From Pseudomonas reidholzensis (GTDB lineage Bacteria > Pseudomonadota > Gammaproteobacteria > Pseudomonadales > Pseudomonadaceae), in contig NZ_UNOZ01000015.1 of NCBI RefSeq assembly GCF_900536025.1, positions 1 to 40,263 of the forward strand: 40,263 nt of DNA, given 5' to 3'. Numbering within the stretch: the stretch's first letter is position 1; every line of letters begins with the position of its first letter. This document shows, piece by piece, positions 16,479 through 24,405 of this stretch. A program made the position numbers and the translations under genes. Under the pieces are notes generated by a model that was not told the origin of the DNA, did no database searches, and was given only the letters and a program-made list of their open reading frames with translations.

Positions 16479-17201
16479 ATGCTTACCGTACGCAATGCAA
16501 AAGACCGCGGCCTGGCCTTCCATGGTTGGCTGAAATCGTTCCATACCTTCTCTTTCGGCGGTTATCGCAACCCCGACGAGCAGGGCTTTTCCGACCTGCT
16601 GGTGATCAACGACGACCGGGTCATCGCCGGCAAGGGCTTCGGCCAGCACCCGCACCGCGACATGGAGATCTTCTCCTATGTGCTCGAAGGCGCGCTGGAG
16701 CACAAGGACACCCTCGGCACCGGGTCGGTGATCCGCCCGGGCGATGTGCAACTGATGAGTGCCGGGCACGGCGTGGCCCACAGCGAGTACAACCATAGCC
16801 AGGACGAGTCGGTGCACTTCCTGCAGATCTGGATCGTGCCCAACGTCAACGGCGCCGAGCCACGCTACCAGCAGCGGCACTTCAGCCCTGAAGAAAAACG
16901 CGGACGGCTGCGCCTGATCATCTCGCCGGATGGCGCCCAGGGCTCGTTGCAGGTTCGCCAGAACGCCAAGGTCTATGCCGGGTTGTTCGACGGTGACGAC
17001 CAGGCCACGCTGACCTTGCCGGACAACCGCCATGCCTATGTGCATGTGGCACGCGGCAGTGTCGAGCTCAATGGCCAGTTGCTCGGTGAAGGTGATGGCG
17101 TGCGCTTGCGCCATGAGCAGGTCGTGAGCCTGGCCAATGGCACCGATGCGGAAGTGCTGGTGTTCGACCTGCGGCCGCACGAGTTGCCTGGCATGCCTTG
17201 A
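16479..17201 (+). CDS. Pirin-family (YhhW-like) bicupin protein
   Basis: A 240-residue pirin with the N-terminal metal site complete: His57 and His59 in FGQHPHRDMEIFSYVLEG, His101 and Glu103 in SAGHGVAHSEYNHS. The C-terminal cupin (about 150-235) lacks these ligands, as usual. Bacterial pirins include quercetinase-active enzymes and redox-linked regulators; which applies here is unknown. It may be co-transcribed with the hydrolase upstream. A REP palindrome follows at 17222. Confidence 0.92.
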   Translation: MLTVRNAKDRGLAFHGWLKSFHTFSFGGYRNPDEQGFSDLLVINDDRVIAGKGFGQHPHRDMEIFSYVLEGALEHKDTLGTGSVIRPGDVQLMSAGHGVAHSEYNHSQDESVHFLQIWIVPNVNGAEPRYQQRHFSPEEKRGRLRLIISPDGAQGSLQVRQNAKVYAGLFDGDDQATLTLPDNRHAYVHVARGSVELNGQLLGEGDGVRLRHEQVVSLANGTDAEVLVFDLRPHELPGMP

Positions 17202-17221
17202 TTGGCAGGGCGTCAGCACCG

Positions 17222-17283
17222 ACCTCATCGCGGGTAAACCCGCTCCTACCCTTGTAGGAGCGGGTTCACCCGCGATGAGGCCA
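17222..17283. repeat. REP palindrome between pirin and DUF1330 genes
   Basis: GACCTCATCGCGGGTAAACC and its near reverse complement form a 62-bp palindrome with CGCTCCTAC/GTAGGAGCG arms around a short loop, between convergent genes; probable bidirectional terminator/REP. Confidence 0.88.
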
Positions 17284-17294
17284 TCAGCATCACC

Positions 17295-17588
17295 TCAGGG
17301 CTCGAACCCTTCGACAATGATCACCTCAGCCTTCGCCACCCCCTGGCGATGACTACAGGCCTCCTGATACTCAGCCGAGCGATAGCAGGCCACTGCCTGT
17401 TCATACGACTCGAACTCGATCACCACGCTGCGCTGCGGCGTCGGCCGCCCTTCCATCGCCTCGCTGCGCCCGCCCCTGGCCAGGAACCGGCCACCATAAG
17501 CCTTGAACGCCGCCGGCGCACGCTGGGTGTACTGCTGGTACTGCTCGGGGTCGGTGACATCGACGTGGGCGATCCAGTAGGCCTTCAT
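17295..17588 (-). CDS. DUF1330 family protein (dimeric alpha-beta barrel)
   Basis: A 97-residue protein starting at ATG 17586-17588 (MKAYWIAHVDVTDPEQYQQY) with the typical later segment YGGRFLARGGRSEAMEG and IEFESYEQAVACYRSAEYQEA. These small ferredoxin-fold proteins have no settled function. A much longer frame in the same phase up to 18896 is the antisense shadow of ribBA and is not used. The gene is divergent from ribBA with a 78-bp region containing a perfect 12-bp palindrome. Confidence 0.88.
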   Translation of the reverse strand: MKAYWIAHVDVTDPEQYQQYTQRAPAAFKAYGGRFLARGGRSEAMEGRPTPQRSVVIEFESYEQAVACYRSAEYQEACSHRQGVAKAEVIIVEGFEP

Positions 17589-17623
17589 CCGCTGCTCTCC
17601 TGTTTTCGGGATATTTGTGTATG

Positions 17624-17635
17624 ATGGTATACCAT
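17624..17635. promoter_or_regulatory. GntR-like operator palindrome between DUF1330 and ribBA genes
   Basis: ATGGTATACCAT is a perfect palindrome of the form bound by GntR/FadR-type regulators and lies where both divergent promoters would be. The half ATACCATAA recurs at 23229. No GntR gene is present in the window, so a distant regulator is implied. Confidence 0.45.
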
Positions 17636-17666
17636 AAAAACCACCCGACCACAGCGAGCGTGCAGC

Positions 17667-18803
17667 ATGCCTTTCAACAGCATCGAAGAACTTCTCGAGG
17701 ACTACCGGCAAGGCAAGATGGTCCTGCTGGTGGACGACGAAGACCGTGAAAACGAGGGTGACCTGCTGATCGCCGCCGAACGCTGCGACGCCCCGGCGAT
17801 CAACTTCATGGCCCGCGAAGCGCGCGGCCTGATCTGCCTCACCCTGACCGACGAGCACTGCCAGCGGCTGGGCCTGGAACAGATGGTGCCGAGCAATGGC
17901 AGCGCGTTCAGCACCGCCTTTACCGTCTCCATCGAAGCCGCGACCGGCGTCACCACCGGCATTTCCGCCGCTGACCGGGCGCGCACCGTGGCCGCGGCCA
18001 TGGCGCCGAATGCACGCCCCGACGACTTGGTCCAACCTGGCCATATCTTCCCCCTGCGCGCCCGTGAAGGCGGCGTGCTGACCCGCGCCGGCCACACCGA
18101 AGCCGGGTGCGACCTGGCCCGCCTGGCCGGCTTCAGCCCGGCTTCGGTGATCGTCGAGGTGCTCAACGATGACGGCACCATGGCCCGCCGGCCGGACCTC
18201 GAGGTATTCGCCGCCCAGCATGGCATCAAGATCGGCACCATCGCCGACCTGATCCACTACCGCCTGAGCACCGAGCAGACCATCAAGCGCATCGGCGAGC
18301 GCGAGCTGCCGACCGTGCACGGCAACTTCCGCCTGGTGACCTACGAAGACCGCATCGAAGGCGGCGTGCACATGGCCATGGTGATGGGCGATATCCGCCG
18401 TGAACAGCCAACCCTGGTGCGCGTGCACGTGATCGACCCGCTGCGCGACCTGGTCGGCGCCGAGTACGCCGGCCCCGCCAACTGGACGCTGTGGGCCGCC
18501 CTGCAGCGGGTCGCCGAAGAAGGCGCCGGGGTGGTGGTGGTACTGGCCAACCATGAGTCCTCGCAGGCCCTGCTCGAACGCGTGCCGCACCTCACTCAGC
18601 CGGTGCGGCCGTACCAGCGCGGGCAGTCCAAGGTGTATTCGGAAGTCGGCACCGGCGCGCAGATCCTCCAGGATCTTGGCGTCGGCAAGCTGCGCCACCT
18701 GGGCCCACCGCTGAAGTATGCGGGGCTGGCCGGGTATGAACTGGAAGTGGTGCAGAGCATTCCGTTCGAGCCGGGTTTGGCGGGCACAACCGCGGGTGAA
18801 TGA
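17667..18803 (+). CDS. ribBA: RibBA paralogue: 3,4-dihydroxy-2-butanone-4-phosphate synthase with degenerate GTP cyclohydrolase II domain
   Basis: A 378-residue protein. Residues 1-205 are a complete DHBP synthase: VDDEDRENEGDL (metal and substrate acids, about 22-33), FMAREARGLICL, GHIFPLRAREGGVLTRAGHTEAGCDLA. From about 210 on it follows the GTP cyclohydrolase II fold (GNFRLVTYEDRIEGGVHMAM, VGTGAQILQDLGVGKLRHL) but the zinc-binding Cys triad is absent, so the second activity is probably lost, as in other proteobacterial RibB forms. It makes the four-carbon riboflavin precursor. It is not beside other rib genes; the flavin-rich MgdABC and MgsC enzymes 4-15 kb away could raise demand, but that link is speculation. 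Confidence 0.9.
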   Translation: MPFNSIEELLEDYRQGKMVLLVDDEDRENEGDLLIAAERCDAPAINFMAREARGLICLTLTDEHCQRLGLEQMVPSNGSAFSTAFTVSIEAATGVTTGISAADRARTVAAAMAPNARPDDLVQPGHIFPLRAREGGVLTRAGHTEAGCDLARLAGFSPASVIVEVLNDDGTMARRPDLEVFAAQHGIKIGTIADLIHYRLSTEQTIKRIGERELPTVHGNFRLVTYEDRIEGGVHMAMVMGDIRREQPTLVRVHVIDPLRDLVGAEYAGPANWTLWAALQRVAEEGAGVVVVLANHESSQALLERVPHLTQPVRPYQRGQSKVYSEVGTGAQILQDLGVGKLRHLGPPLKYAGLAGYELEVVQSIPFEPGLAGTTAGE

Positions 18804-18892
18804 CCCGCGACGTTTGATGAAGGTTGCCTCGCGATTGCATCGGGACAGATTGGGCGTCCGCTCATTCTGATGTGATCCCAAGGCGCGCTTGG

Positions 18893-19480
18893 TCACTCAG
18901 GGCACGATTGAGGCTCCGACAGCTGCAGCGGGGTCTTGATCGGGTATTCGGGGCTGCCGTAGGCGTAGCAGGACGTGGTTACCTGGATGTCGTCGCAGGG
19001 CAGGAAGTGTACGGTAATGCCGCAGACCTTTTGGCCGGTGTAATCGGGCACGGTGGCGACCTTGCTGTGCTGAAGCTTCTGACTATTAACCCTTCGCTTC
19101 CAATCCAGATATTTTTCTCGATCCGCAAACCCAGGAAAATCGTCGGAGAACGCCACACCCGTTTCCCAGTCCACCCGCACCGTCATCCCGGGCATCCAGC
19201 GCTGGGGAGCGATATAGCAACACCCTCCTCCGCCCCCTTGGTACGGTCCGATGATGTCGACGCCCGAACGCCCGTCGACACTGAACCGGTTGATCGCCCA
19301 GTGGGTATGATTGACCGCTTCGATGGTGCTCGCGTAAACGGCCGCACTAGGCCAAGCGATTGAGATCAAAACTAGCAAAGCGGCCAACCGGCATGAGCGC
19401 ACGAACCTGTGCCTGATCAACTGGTCTCGCGTGTGACAATGGTCAATTTGAGAGATCAAAGTGTCGCTTATCGTACGCAT
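18893..19480 (-). CDS. DUF3304 protein, copy A (probable Tle1 immunity protein)
   Basis: A 195-residue exported protein: hydrophobic core LAALLVLISIAWPSAAVYA then mature start STIEAVNHTHWAINRFSVDG. It shares two blocks almost identically with copies B and C: the N-terminal block ending GGGGGCCY and the C-terminal block DYTGQKVCGITVHFLPCDD to PIKTPL. The segment between (about 100-145) differs. DUF3304 proteins commonly sit next to Tle1-like effectors and I infer they neutralise the phospholipase in the periplasm. It overlaps copy B by 13 bp and is last in the cassette. The N-terminal region before the hydrophobic core is unusually long, so the start may be further in, although no other Met exists there. 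Confidence 0.82.
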   Translation of the reverse strand: MRTISDTLISQIDHCHTRDQLIRHRFVRSCRLAALLVLISIAWPSAAVYASTIEAVNHTHWAINRFSVDGRSGVDIIGPYQGGGGGCCYIAPQRWMPGMTVRVDWETGVAFSDDFPGFADREKYLDWKRRVNSQKLQHSKVATVPDYTGQKVCGITVHFLPCDDIQVTTSCYAYGSPEYPIKTPLQLSEPQSCPE

Positions 19481-20040
19481 GACTGCGGCTCCGGCAGGTG
19501 TAGCGGGGTCTTGATCGGGTATTCAGGGCTGCCGTAGGCGTAGCAGGAGGTGCTGACCTGTATGTCGTCGCAGGGCAGGAAGTGCACGGTGATGCCGCAG
19601 ACCTTTTGGCCGGTGTAGTCGGGAACGGAGACGAACTTGGTCTGCCTGCGGGTCTGCGCATCGATGCTATCGACCCAAGCTAAGTATTTAGGCCAATCAG
19701 CGTAGCCAGGGAATTCATCTGAATAGGCGACCCCTCGTTCCCATTCCACGCGGAGACTCATGCCAGGTACCCACCGCTCGGGAGCGTTATAGCAACAACC
19801 TCCTCCGCCCCCTTGGTACGGCCCGATGATGTCGACGCCCGAACGTCCGTCGACACTGAACCGGTTGATCGCCCAGTGGGTATGATTGACGGCTTCGATG
19901 GTGCTCGCCTGGACGACCGGCAAAGACCCGACCGCCACGAGAAAGCCGAGCGCAGCCGCCAGGTAGCATGTGTACACGGCCATTGGTCTGACTAGCGGAC
20001 CTCGTGAGTGATGAGGGCTAACCAGATCAACTCTTGGCAT
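19468..20040 (-). CDS. DUF3304 protein, copy B (probable Tle1 immunity protein)
   Basis: A 190-residue exported protein. The signal segment is CYLAAALGFLVAVGSLPVVQA; a second ATG at 19983 (MAVYTCYLAAAL) would give a more ordinary signal peptide. The mature part repeats the conserved blocks of copies A and C, with its own middle segment (ERGVAYSDEFPGYADWPKYL). Its start overlaps the 3' end of the effector gene by 14 bp, the usual place for a cognate immunity gene, so it is the best candidate for direct partner of the Tle1 protein. Confidence 0.84.
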   Translation of the reverse strand: MPRVDLVSPHHSRGPLVRPMAVYTCYLAAALGFLVAVGSLPVVQASTIEAVNHTHWAINRFSVDGRSGVDIIGPYQGGGGGCCYNAPERWVPGMSLRVEWERGVAYSDEFPGYADWPKYLAWVDSIDAQTRRQTKFVSVPDYTGQKVCGITVHFLPCDDIQVSTSCYAYGSPEYPIKTPLHLPEPQSCVR

Positions 20041-22375
20041 TTTTCACCTCGGTGCCCTGGGTGTGCTCTGCGCCCCACAGCTCAGCGATGTCTTTCTGGA
20101 TTTGCGCCCGACGCTCGGTATCCGTCAACGGCAGATTCGGGGCTTCGCCATACGCTAGGGCACTGAGAGCGTCCGGGTTTGTCAGGCCGTCGGGGTCAAG
20201 CAGCCCCAGATCTCGTCTGTTAGCCTCGCCGAAGAAGACCATGCGCTCGCTGAAGTAGCTGCCCCAGGGTTCGCGCCCAGCGGCCACGGTTTTATTGCTG
20301 TAGGTCGTGTTGAGGAAGGCATGCAGGAACCAGGCGCGAGAGTCGTGCACCTGATCGTCGAACAGTGCCCGCAGCAGACCCTCGGGCTGCTCGCGGTTGC
20401 GGCTCTCGTCCACCGGACCCCGCTGGGTTTCGCTGGAGTGGTTCCTGCGGCCGAGTGGTGGGGGGAACAACTGACTGACCTTGGCTTGCCCGCCTGCCTT
20501 CATGCGCTCGCGCTCGGCAATCGTCTCGGCGCTGTTCCAGAAGACAATCAATGCGAGCGTGTTTTTCAAGCTGTTACGACGGAAGAACGCCAGGTAAGGG
20601 TCGCTGTTGAGGTCGCGATAGATCCTGCCGAACTCTTCGGCGGCTTCGCGCAGCTGGGTTCTCGACTTGTCAGGATCGAAATCCTTGATGCCAGGTTCCA
20701 GCGGAGTTTTCGGAGCCCCGCGGCGTTCGAGGTCGCGCTGGTAGTCGCGGCGCTTCACCACGGCCGCTTGGTTTTTATTGCGCTCGGTTTCGGCGCTTAA
20801 GCGGGCTTCATCGGTTGCATGCCCGTCACTGGCCAGGCGGTAGAAATCGGTATCTTTGAGACTGCCGAATGCGTAGCGATCGATACGCCAGGCGGTTAGC
20901 CAATCCATCTGCGTACGCAAAGCATCTTCCAGGTTGGAAGTGGCGGACAGTGGTTGATATTTTTCAACCTGCTCGGGCGACGATATAGGCAACAGTCCCA
21001 GAGTCACCTGACGCCAGGCATTGAACCGACTTATAAGTTGAGGCGCAATTGCAAAGGCCTTTTCCACATCCGCCTCCATAGTCCGCCAGAACTCATGGCG
21101 TAAACCTATGGGCAAAGCACCTGTTGACACCTTCAGCGGAGCACCTTGGGCGAATGCATCAGAATACAAATCCTGCAGCGCAATCTGTGAGAGCAAGAGG
21201 CCATCGCCTGTGCGACTGTCGTGACTATAAGCCTTCCCTTGATCCCCCGGCGGATACCCTCCCCCTTGATCGCTATGTACTCCTGGATAGATCACCTCCT
21301 CGCTGTTGCGCGGATACGTGCCATCCTCCCGCCTGATTGACTCCGCAGGAAAACTCAAGCGCTGCTCATGACTGGCGACGATATGCAGGCAGCGCTTGAG
21401 CAGTGCCCCCTTGGGCAATGTTTGGCTGCCATCTCCCCAGCCCATGTGACCATTCGCCCCAGGGGCGATGTCGGCAAGCCCCACCGAGACCACCGTGTCC
21501 AGCAGCCCCAGGTACTCCACACTGACCGGTAGCTTCAGGTCATTGATTTTGAGCGTCGGTGTCGGCTCGTTCGGCGACAACAACAGGTTCAACCAGCTGA
21601 CAAAGGCCCGCGCCGCTGCGGCGCCTCGCGAGAACCCATACACATACAACTTCAGGCCCAGCAGCTTCGGCTGACCGGGCGATGGCGCATCCAGCGCGAT
21701 CCGCAAGGGCCGTTCGAGCGCCTTGAGCTGCTTGCGGAACTCCCTGCTGCGGTTGGCCCGGCCCATGATCCATTCGGTGCCCCGCCAGGTACCCATGGCC
21801 TCGACAGCGGTTTGCAGCGCCGCGTTGTCCAATCGCGGCTTGCCCAAGGCACGGCGCAGGGCGTCGATGATCATCAGCAGCGCCCAGTTGATCCGCTCTT
21901 CCCCGCGCCGAGCGAAGGCCAGGCCGTCGCCGCTGTAGTCGAGGTCGCCCACCTCCGGAAACGGTGTACCGACTCCCGGCATGTAGTACTTGAAGTACTG
22001 GCCGTTGCCGGTACCGGGCGCATCGGTCAAGCGCCGGGCCTTGCTGCCGCCATAGGCAGTGCCGCCGGCATGGCCATCACCGATGCTCGCGCGAAATAAC
22101 CGGGCGATATTGGTCGGATGGGGCACGGCTGACGCGTACAGGTCATTGTTCAGGTTGTTGCCGGTGCCATCGAAGAACAGGCTGACATGCAAGGTCTTGC
22201 AGCACGGTGGCATGACCCGGAAACCGGCCGCAAGGCACAACGCGTCATGGTAGCCACGCTCCAGGTTGCACTGGCGCGCAAGGTTCTGATGAACTTGCAG
22301 TTCTCGCTGGGGCAGGCGCCCCTGTATAGGAAACTGCGGTGGATAGCAGACCGAGGCCTTGCTTATTTTGGACAT
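20027..22375 (-). CDS. tle1: Tle1-type (DUF2235) phospholipase, probable type VI secretion effector
   Basis: A 782-residue protein with the DUF2235 alpha/beta-hydrolase domain in its first half: LHVSLFFDGTGNNLNNDLY (62-80), nucleophile elbow YGFSRGAAAARAF with Ser249, LGLLDTVVSVG (289-299), and YPGVHSDQGGGYPPGD (363-378), which supplies the catalytic His region of the family. The remainder (about 400-782) is charged and has no signal peptide. Tle1 enzymes are phospholipases delivered by T6SS into the periplasm of rival cells. No vgrG, hcp or T6SS structural gene lies in the window, so it would rely on a system elsewhere. It overlaps copy C upstream by 13 bp and copy B downstream by 14 bp. By eye the region is less GC-rich than its surroundings. 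Confidence 0.87.
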   Translation of the reverse strand: MSKISKASVCYPPQFPIQGRLPQRELQVHQNLARQCNLERGYHDALCLAAGFRVMPPCCKTLHVSLFFDGTGNNLNNDLYASAVPHPTNIARLFRASIGDGHAGGTAYGGSKARRLTDAPGTGNGQYFKYYMPGVGTPFPEVGDLDYSGDGLAFARRGEERINWALLMIIDALRRALGKPRLDNAALQTAVEAMGTWRGTEWIMGRANRSREFRKQLKALERPLRIALDAPSPGQPKLLGLKLYVYGFSRGAAAARAFVSWLNLLLSPNEPTPTLKINDLKLPVSVEYLGLLDTVVSVGLADIAPGANGHMGWGDGSQTLPKGALLKRCLHIVASHEQRLSFPAESIRREDGTYPRNSEEVIYPGVHSDQGGGYPPGDQGKAYSHDSRTGDGLLLSQIALQDLYSDAFAQGAPLKVSTGALPIGLRHEFWRTMEADVEKAFAIAPQLISRFNAWRQVTLGLLPISSPEQVEKYQPLSATSNLEDALRTQMDWLTAWRIDRYAFGSLKDTDFYRLASDGHATDEARLSAETERNKNQAAVVKRRDYQRDLERRGAPKTPLEPGIKDFDPDKSRTQLREAAEEFGRIYRDLNSDPYLAFFRRNSLKNTLALIVFWNSAETIAERERMKAGGQAKVSQLFPPPLGRRNHSSETQRGPVDESRNREQPEGLLRALFDDQVHDSRAWFLHAFLNTTYSNKTVAAGREPWGSYFSERMVFFGEANRRDLGLLDPDGLTNPDALSALAYGEAPNLPLTDTERRAQIQKDIAELWGAEHTQGTEVKNAKS

Positions 22376-22950
22376 GACTGGGGCTCCGGCAAATGCAGAG
22401 GGGTTTTGATCGGGTACTCGGGGCTGCCATAGGCGTAGCAGGAGGTGGTGACCTGGATGTCGTCGCAGGGCAAGAAGTGCACGGTAATCCCACAGACTTT
22501 TTGTCCGGTGTAGTCAGGGATAAGGACTACCTTGCCGTGCTGTTGGTTATCAGCGCGCGCAGCATCTCTCCAAGCCACGTATTTTTGCTCGTCCGCAAAG
22601 CCAGGAAATCCATCGGGATAGGCGGCGCCTCGTACCCAATCAACCTTTACGCTCATACCCGGTTGCCAGTGCGCCGGGGCTATGTAGCAACACCCTCCCC
22701 CGCCCCCTTGATACGGCCCGATAATGTCGATGCCAGACCGCCCATCGACACTGAACCGGTTGATCGCCCAGTGCGTATGGTTTACGGCTTCGATAGTGCT
22801 GGCGCGCGTTTCAGCCATTGCTGAACACACGGCAAGACCGCAGATCCCCCTAAAGAGGGCATGCCGGGGCCGAAAAGCAGCCTTGAGCCGACTCAGGCAC
22901 ACCCCGAACCAATTGCTGATATCGGCGAAGAAGGACGAACGAAGGTCCAT
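22363..22950 (-). CDS. DUF3304 protein, copy C (upstream immunity-like copy)
   Basis: A 195-residue exported protein, first gene of the leftward cassette. A 30-residue polar stretch precedes the hydrophobic segment ALFRGICGLAVCSAMAETRA; the mature part repeats the blocks of A and B, with a different middle (VRGAAYPDGFPGFADEQKYV). The ATG at 22948-22950 has AGGGAG at a suitable distance (on the minus strand). Its 3' end, which overlaps the effector start, has nearly the same sequence as the 3' end of copy B, which overlaps copy A. Having an immunity-type gene both before and after the toxin is unusual and suggests duplication. Confidence 0.82.
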   Translation of the reverse strand: MDLRSSFFADISNWFGVCLSRLKAAFRPRHALFRGICGLAVCSAMAETRASTIEAVNHTHWAINRFSVDGRSGIDIIGPYQGGGGGCCYIAPAHWQPGMSVKVDWVRGAAYPDGFPGFADEQKYVAWRDAARADNQQHGKVVLIPDYTGQKVCGITVHFLPCDDIQVTTSCYAYGSPEYPIKTPLHLPEPQSCPK

Positions 22951-23379
22951 GTCGTGCTCCCTGCAGGTTCATGACGATGACCCGGCTATAGCAGGTCAGA
23001 AATGATCGCAAAGGAGCGAACCTGGAGCACTGGCACCACCGCTGGCAAGCTCATATTGACGCCCTACAACCTATTCAGAAACGTCCTACGGCCAGCGCTC
23101 ACACCTCCATGAACAGCCGGAACAGCCCCGCCCCCCCTCGTCCCCAAGCCGCCCGCACCTCCCCCTACACACCCGGCGCCAAGCCGAGTGATGGTCGGTC
23201 GCCTCAACCCCCTTGCCAAATTCTTGGAATACCATAATATGATATCCCGTAGACCTTAATTTGCAGGCCGGCACCTACAATCAAAAACGGCCACACGACA
23301 TTTTTGCAAAAGCTGCTCCCCGAACACATGGCGGGTGACAGAACCCGCCTCAAATAACAAAAGCAACGAGGGCGTAACC
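22951..23379. other. 429-bp divergent intergenic region, immunity cassette / ABC transporter
   Basis: No ORF here is convincing. Near the cassette side, a possible leftward promoter is TGCTATAGC (minus strand, -10 at 22985-22990) with TTGCGA 15 bases upstream. The middle (23050-23190) is C-rich and featureless. Near the transporter side is the AT-rich dyad listed separately. The binding-protein gene has ACGAGGG as ribosome site at about 23367-23372. Confidence 0.5.
23229..23245. promoter_or_regulatory. GntR-like AT-rich dyad upstream of the ABC transporter
   Basis: ATACCATAATATGATAT is a 17-bp dyad with one mismatch pair, about 135 bp before the binding-protein start. It shares ATACCATAA with the palindrome at 17624-17635. 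It is a reasonable operator for a GntR-type regulator encoded elsewhere. Confidence 0.4.
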
Positions 23380-24405
23380 ATGCTGTTGAGCAAACGTGTA
23401 ACCGCAGTGCTGTCCGCCAGCCTGCTGACCCTGGCTTGTCAGGCCACCCAGGCCGCCGACAGCCTGAACTTCGTCAGCTGGGGCGGTACGACCCAGGACG
23501 CCCAGAAACAGGCATGGGCCGAGCCCTTCTCCAAAGAGAGCAACATCAAGGTCGTACAGGACGGCCCGACCGACTATGGCAAGCTCAAGGCCATGGTCGA
23601 GAGCGGCAACGTGCAGTGGGACGTGGTCGATGTCGAAGCCGACTTCGCCCTGCGCGCCGCCGCCGAAGGCCTGCTCGAGCCGCTGGATTTCAATACCGTC
23701 AAGCGCGACCGGATCGACCCGCGCTTCGTCTCCGACCACGGCGTCGGCTCGTTCTTCTTCTCCTTTGTGCTCGGCTACAACGAAGGCAAGCTCGGTGCCA
23801 ACAAGCCGGTCGACTGGTCGGCGCTGTTCGACACCAAGACCTTCCCCGGCAAGCGCGCGCTGTACAAATGGCCAAGCCCAGGCGTGCTCGAACTCGCCCT
23901 GCTGGCCGACGGCGTGGCCGCCGACAAGCTCTACCCGCTGGACCTCGACCGCGCCTTCAAGAAGCTCGACACCATCAAGAAAGACATCGTCTGGTGGGGC
24001 GGCGGCGCTCAGTCGCAGCAACTGCTGGCCTCCGGTGAAGTGTCGCTGGGGCAGTTCTGGAACGGTCGCGTCTACGCCCTGCAACAAGATGGCGCACCGG
24101 TCGGCGTGAGCTGGAAGCAGAACCTGGTCATGGCCGACTTCCTGGTCATCCCTAAAGGCGCGAAGAACAAGGACGCGGCCATGAAGTTCCTGGCCAACGC
24201 CAGCAGCGCCAAGGGCCAGGCCGAGTTCGCCAACCTCACCGCCTACGCCCCGGTCAACCTCGACAGCGTCAGCCAGCTCAAGCCTGAGCTCGCCTCCAAC
24301 CTGCCGACCGCCTACGCGCAGGATCAGGTGACCCTGGACTTCGCCTACTGGGCGAAGAACGGCCAGGCCATCGCTGCCCGCTGGAATGAGTGGCTGGTCA
24401 AATGA
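23380..24405 (+). CDS. ABC transporter periplasmic binding protein, polyamine (PotD-like) family
   Basis: A 341-residue extracytoplasmic binding protein starting at ATG 23380, which has a ribosome site (ACGAGGG) and gives a clean signal peptide (MLLSKRVTAVLSASLLTLAC through ATQAAD); the GTG at 23335 would add a polar stretch. The mature part begins SLNFVSWGGTTQDAQKQAWA and belongs to the PotD/SBP_bac_8 class that binds spermidine, putrescine or related cationic compounds. The exact substrate is not readable. First gene of a four-gene operon; its TGA overlaps the permease ATG. Confidence 0.88.
   Translation: MLLSKRVTAVLSASLLTLACQATQAADSLNFVSWGGTTQDAQKQAWAEPFSKESNIKVVQDGPTDYGKLKAMVESGNVQWDVVDVEADFALRAAAEGLLEPLDFNTVKRDRIDPRFVSDHGVGSFFFSFVLGYNEGKLGANKPVDWSALFDTKTFPGKRALYKWPSPGVLELALLADGVAADKLYPLDLDRAFKKLDTIKKDIVWWGGGAQSQQLLASGEVSLGQFWNGRVYALQQDGAPVGVSWKQNLVMADFLVIPKGAKNKDAAMKFLANASSAKGQAEFANLTAYAPVNLDSVSQLKPELASNLPTAYAQDQVTLDFAYWAKNGQAIAARWNEWLVK

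Noticed and set aside
17295..18896. 533-residue minus-strand frame across ribBA
   Set aside because: Only its last 97 codons (from 17588) show a protein family; the rest is the antisense of ribBA, open because of GC-rich codon bias.
18872..18896. Terminator at the end of the immunity cassette (GTGATCCCAAG/CTTGGTCAC)
   Set aside because: The dyad is imperfect, overlaps the stop codon and has no T-run, so it is not supported as a terminator.
18893..23379. Prophage or transposon carrying the Tle1 cassette
   Set aside because: No integrase, transposase, tRNA attachment site or terminal repeats were seen around the cassette; only slightly different base composition by eye.
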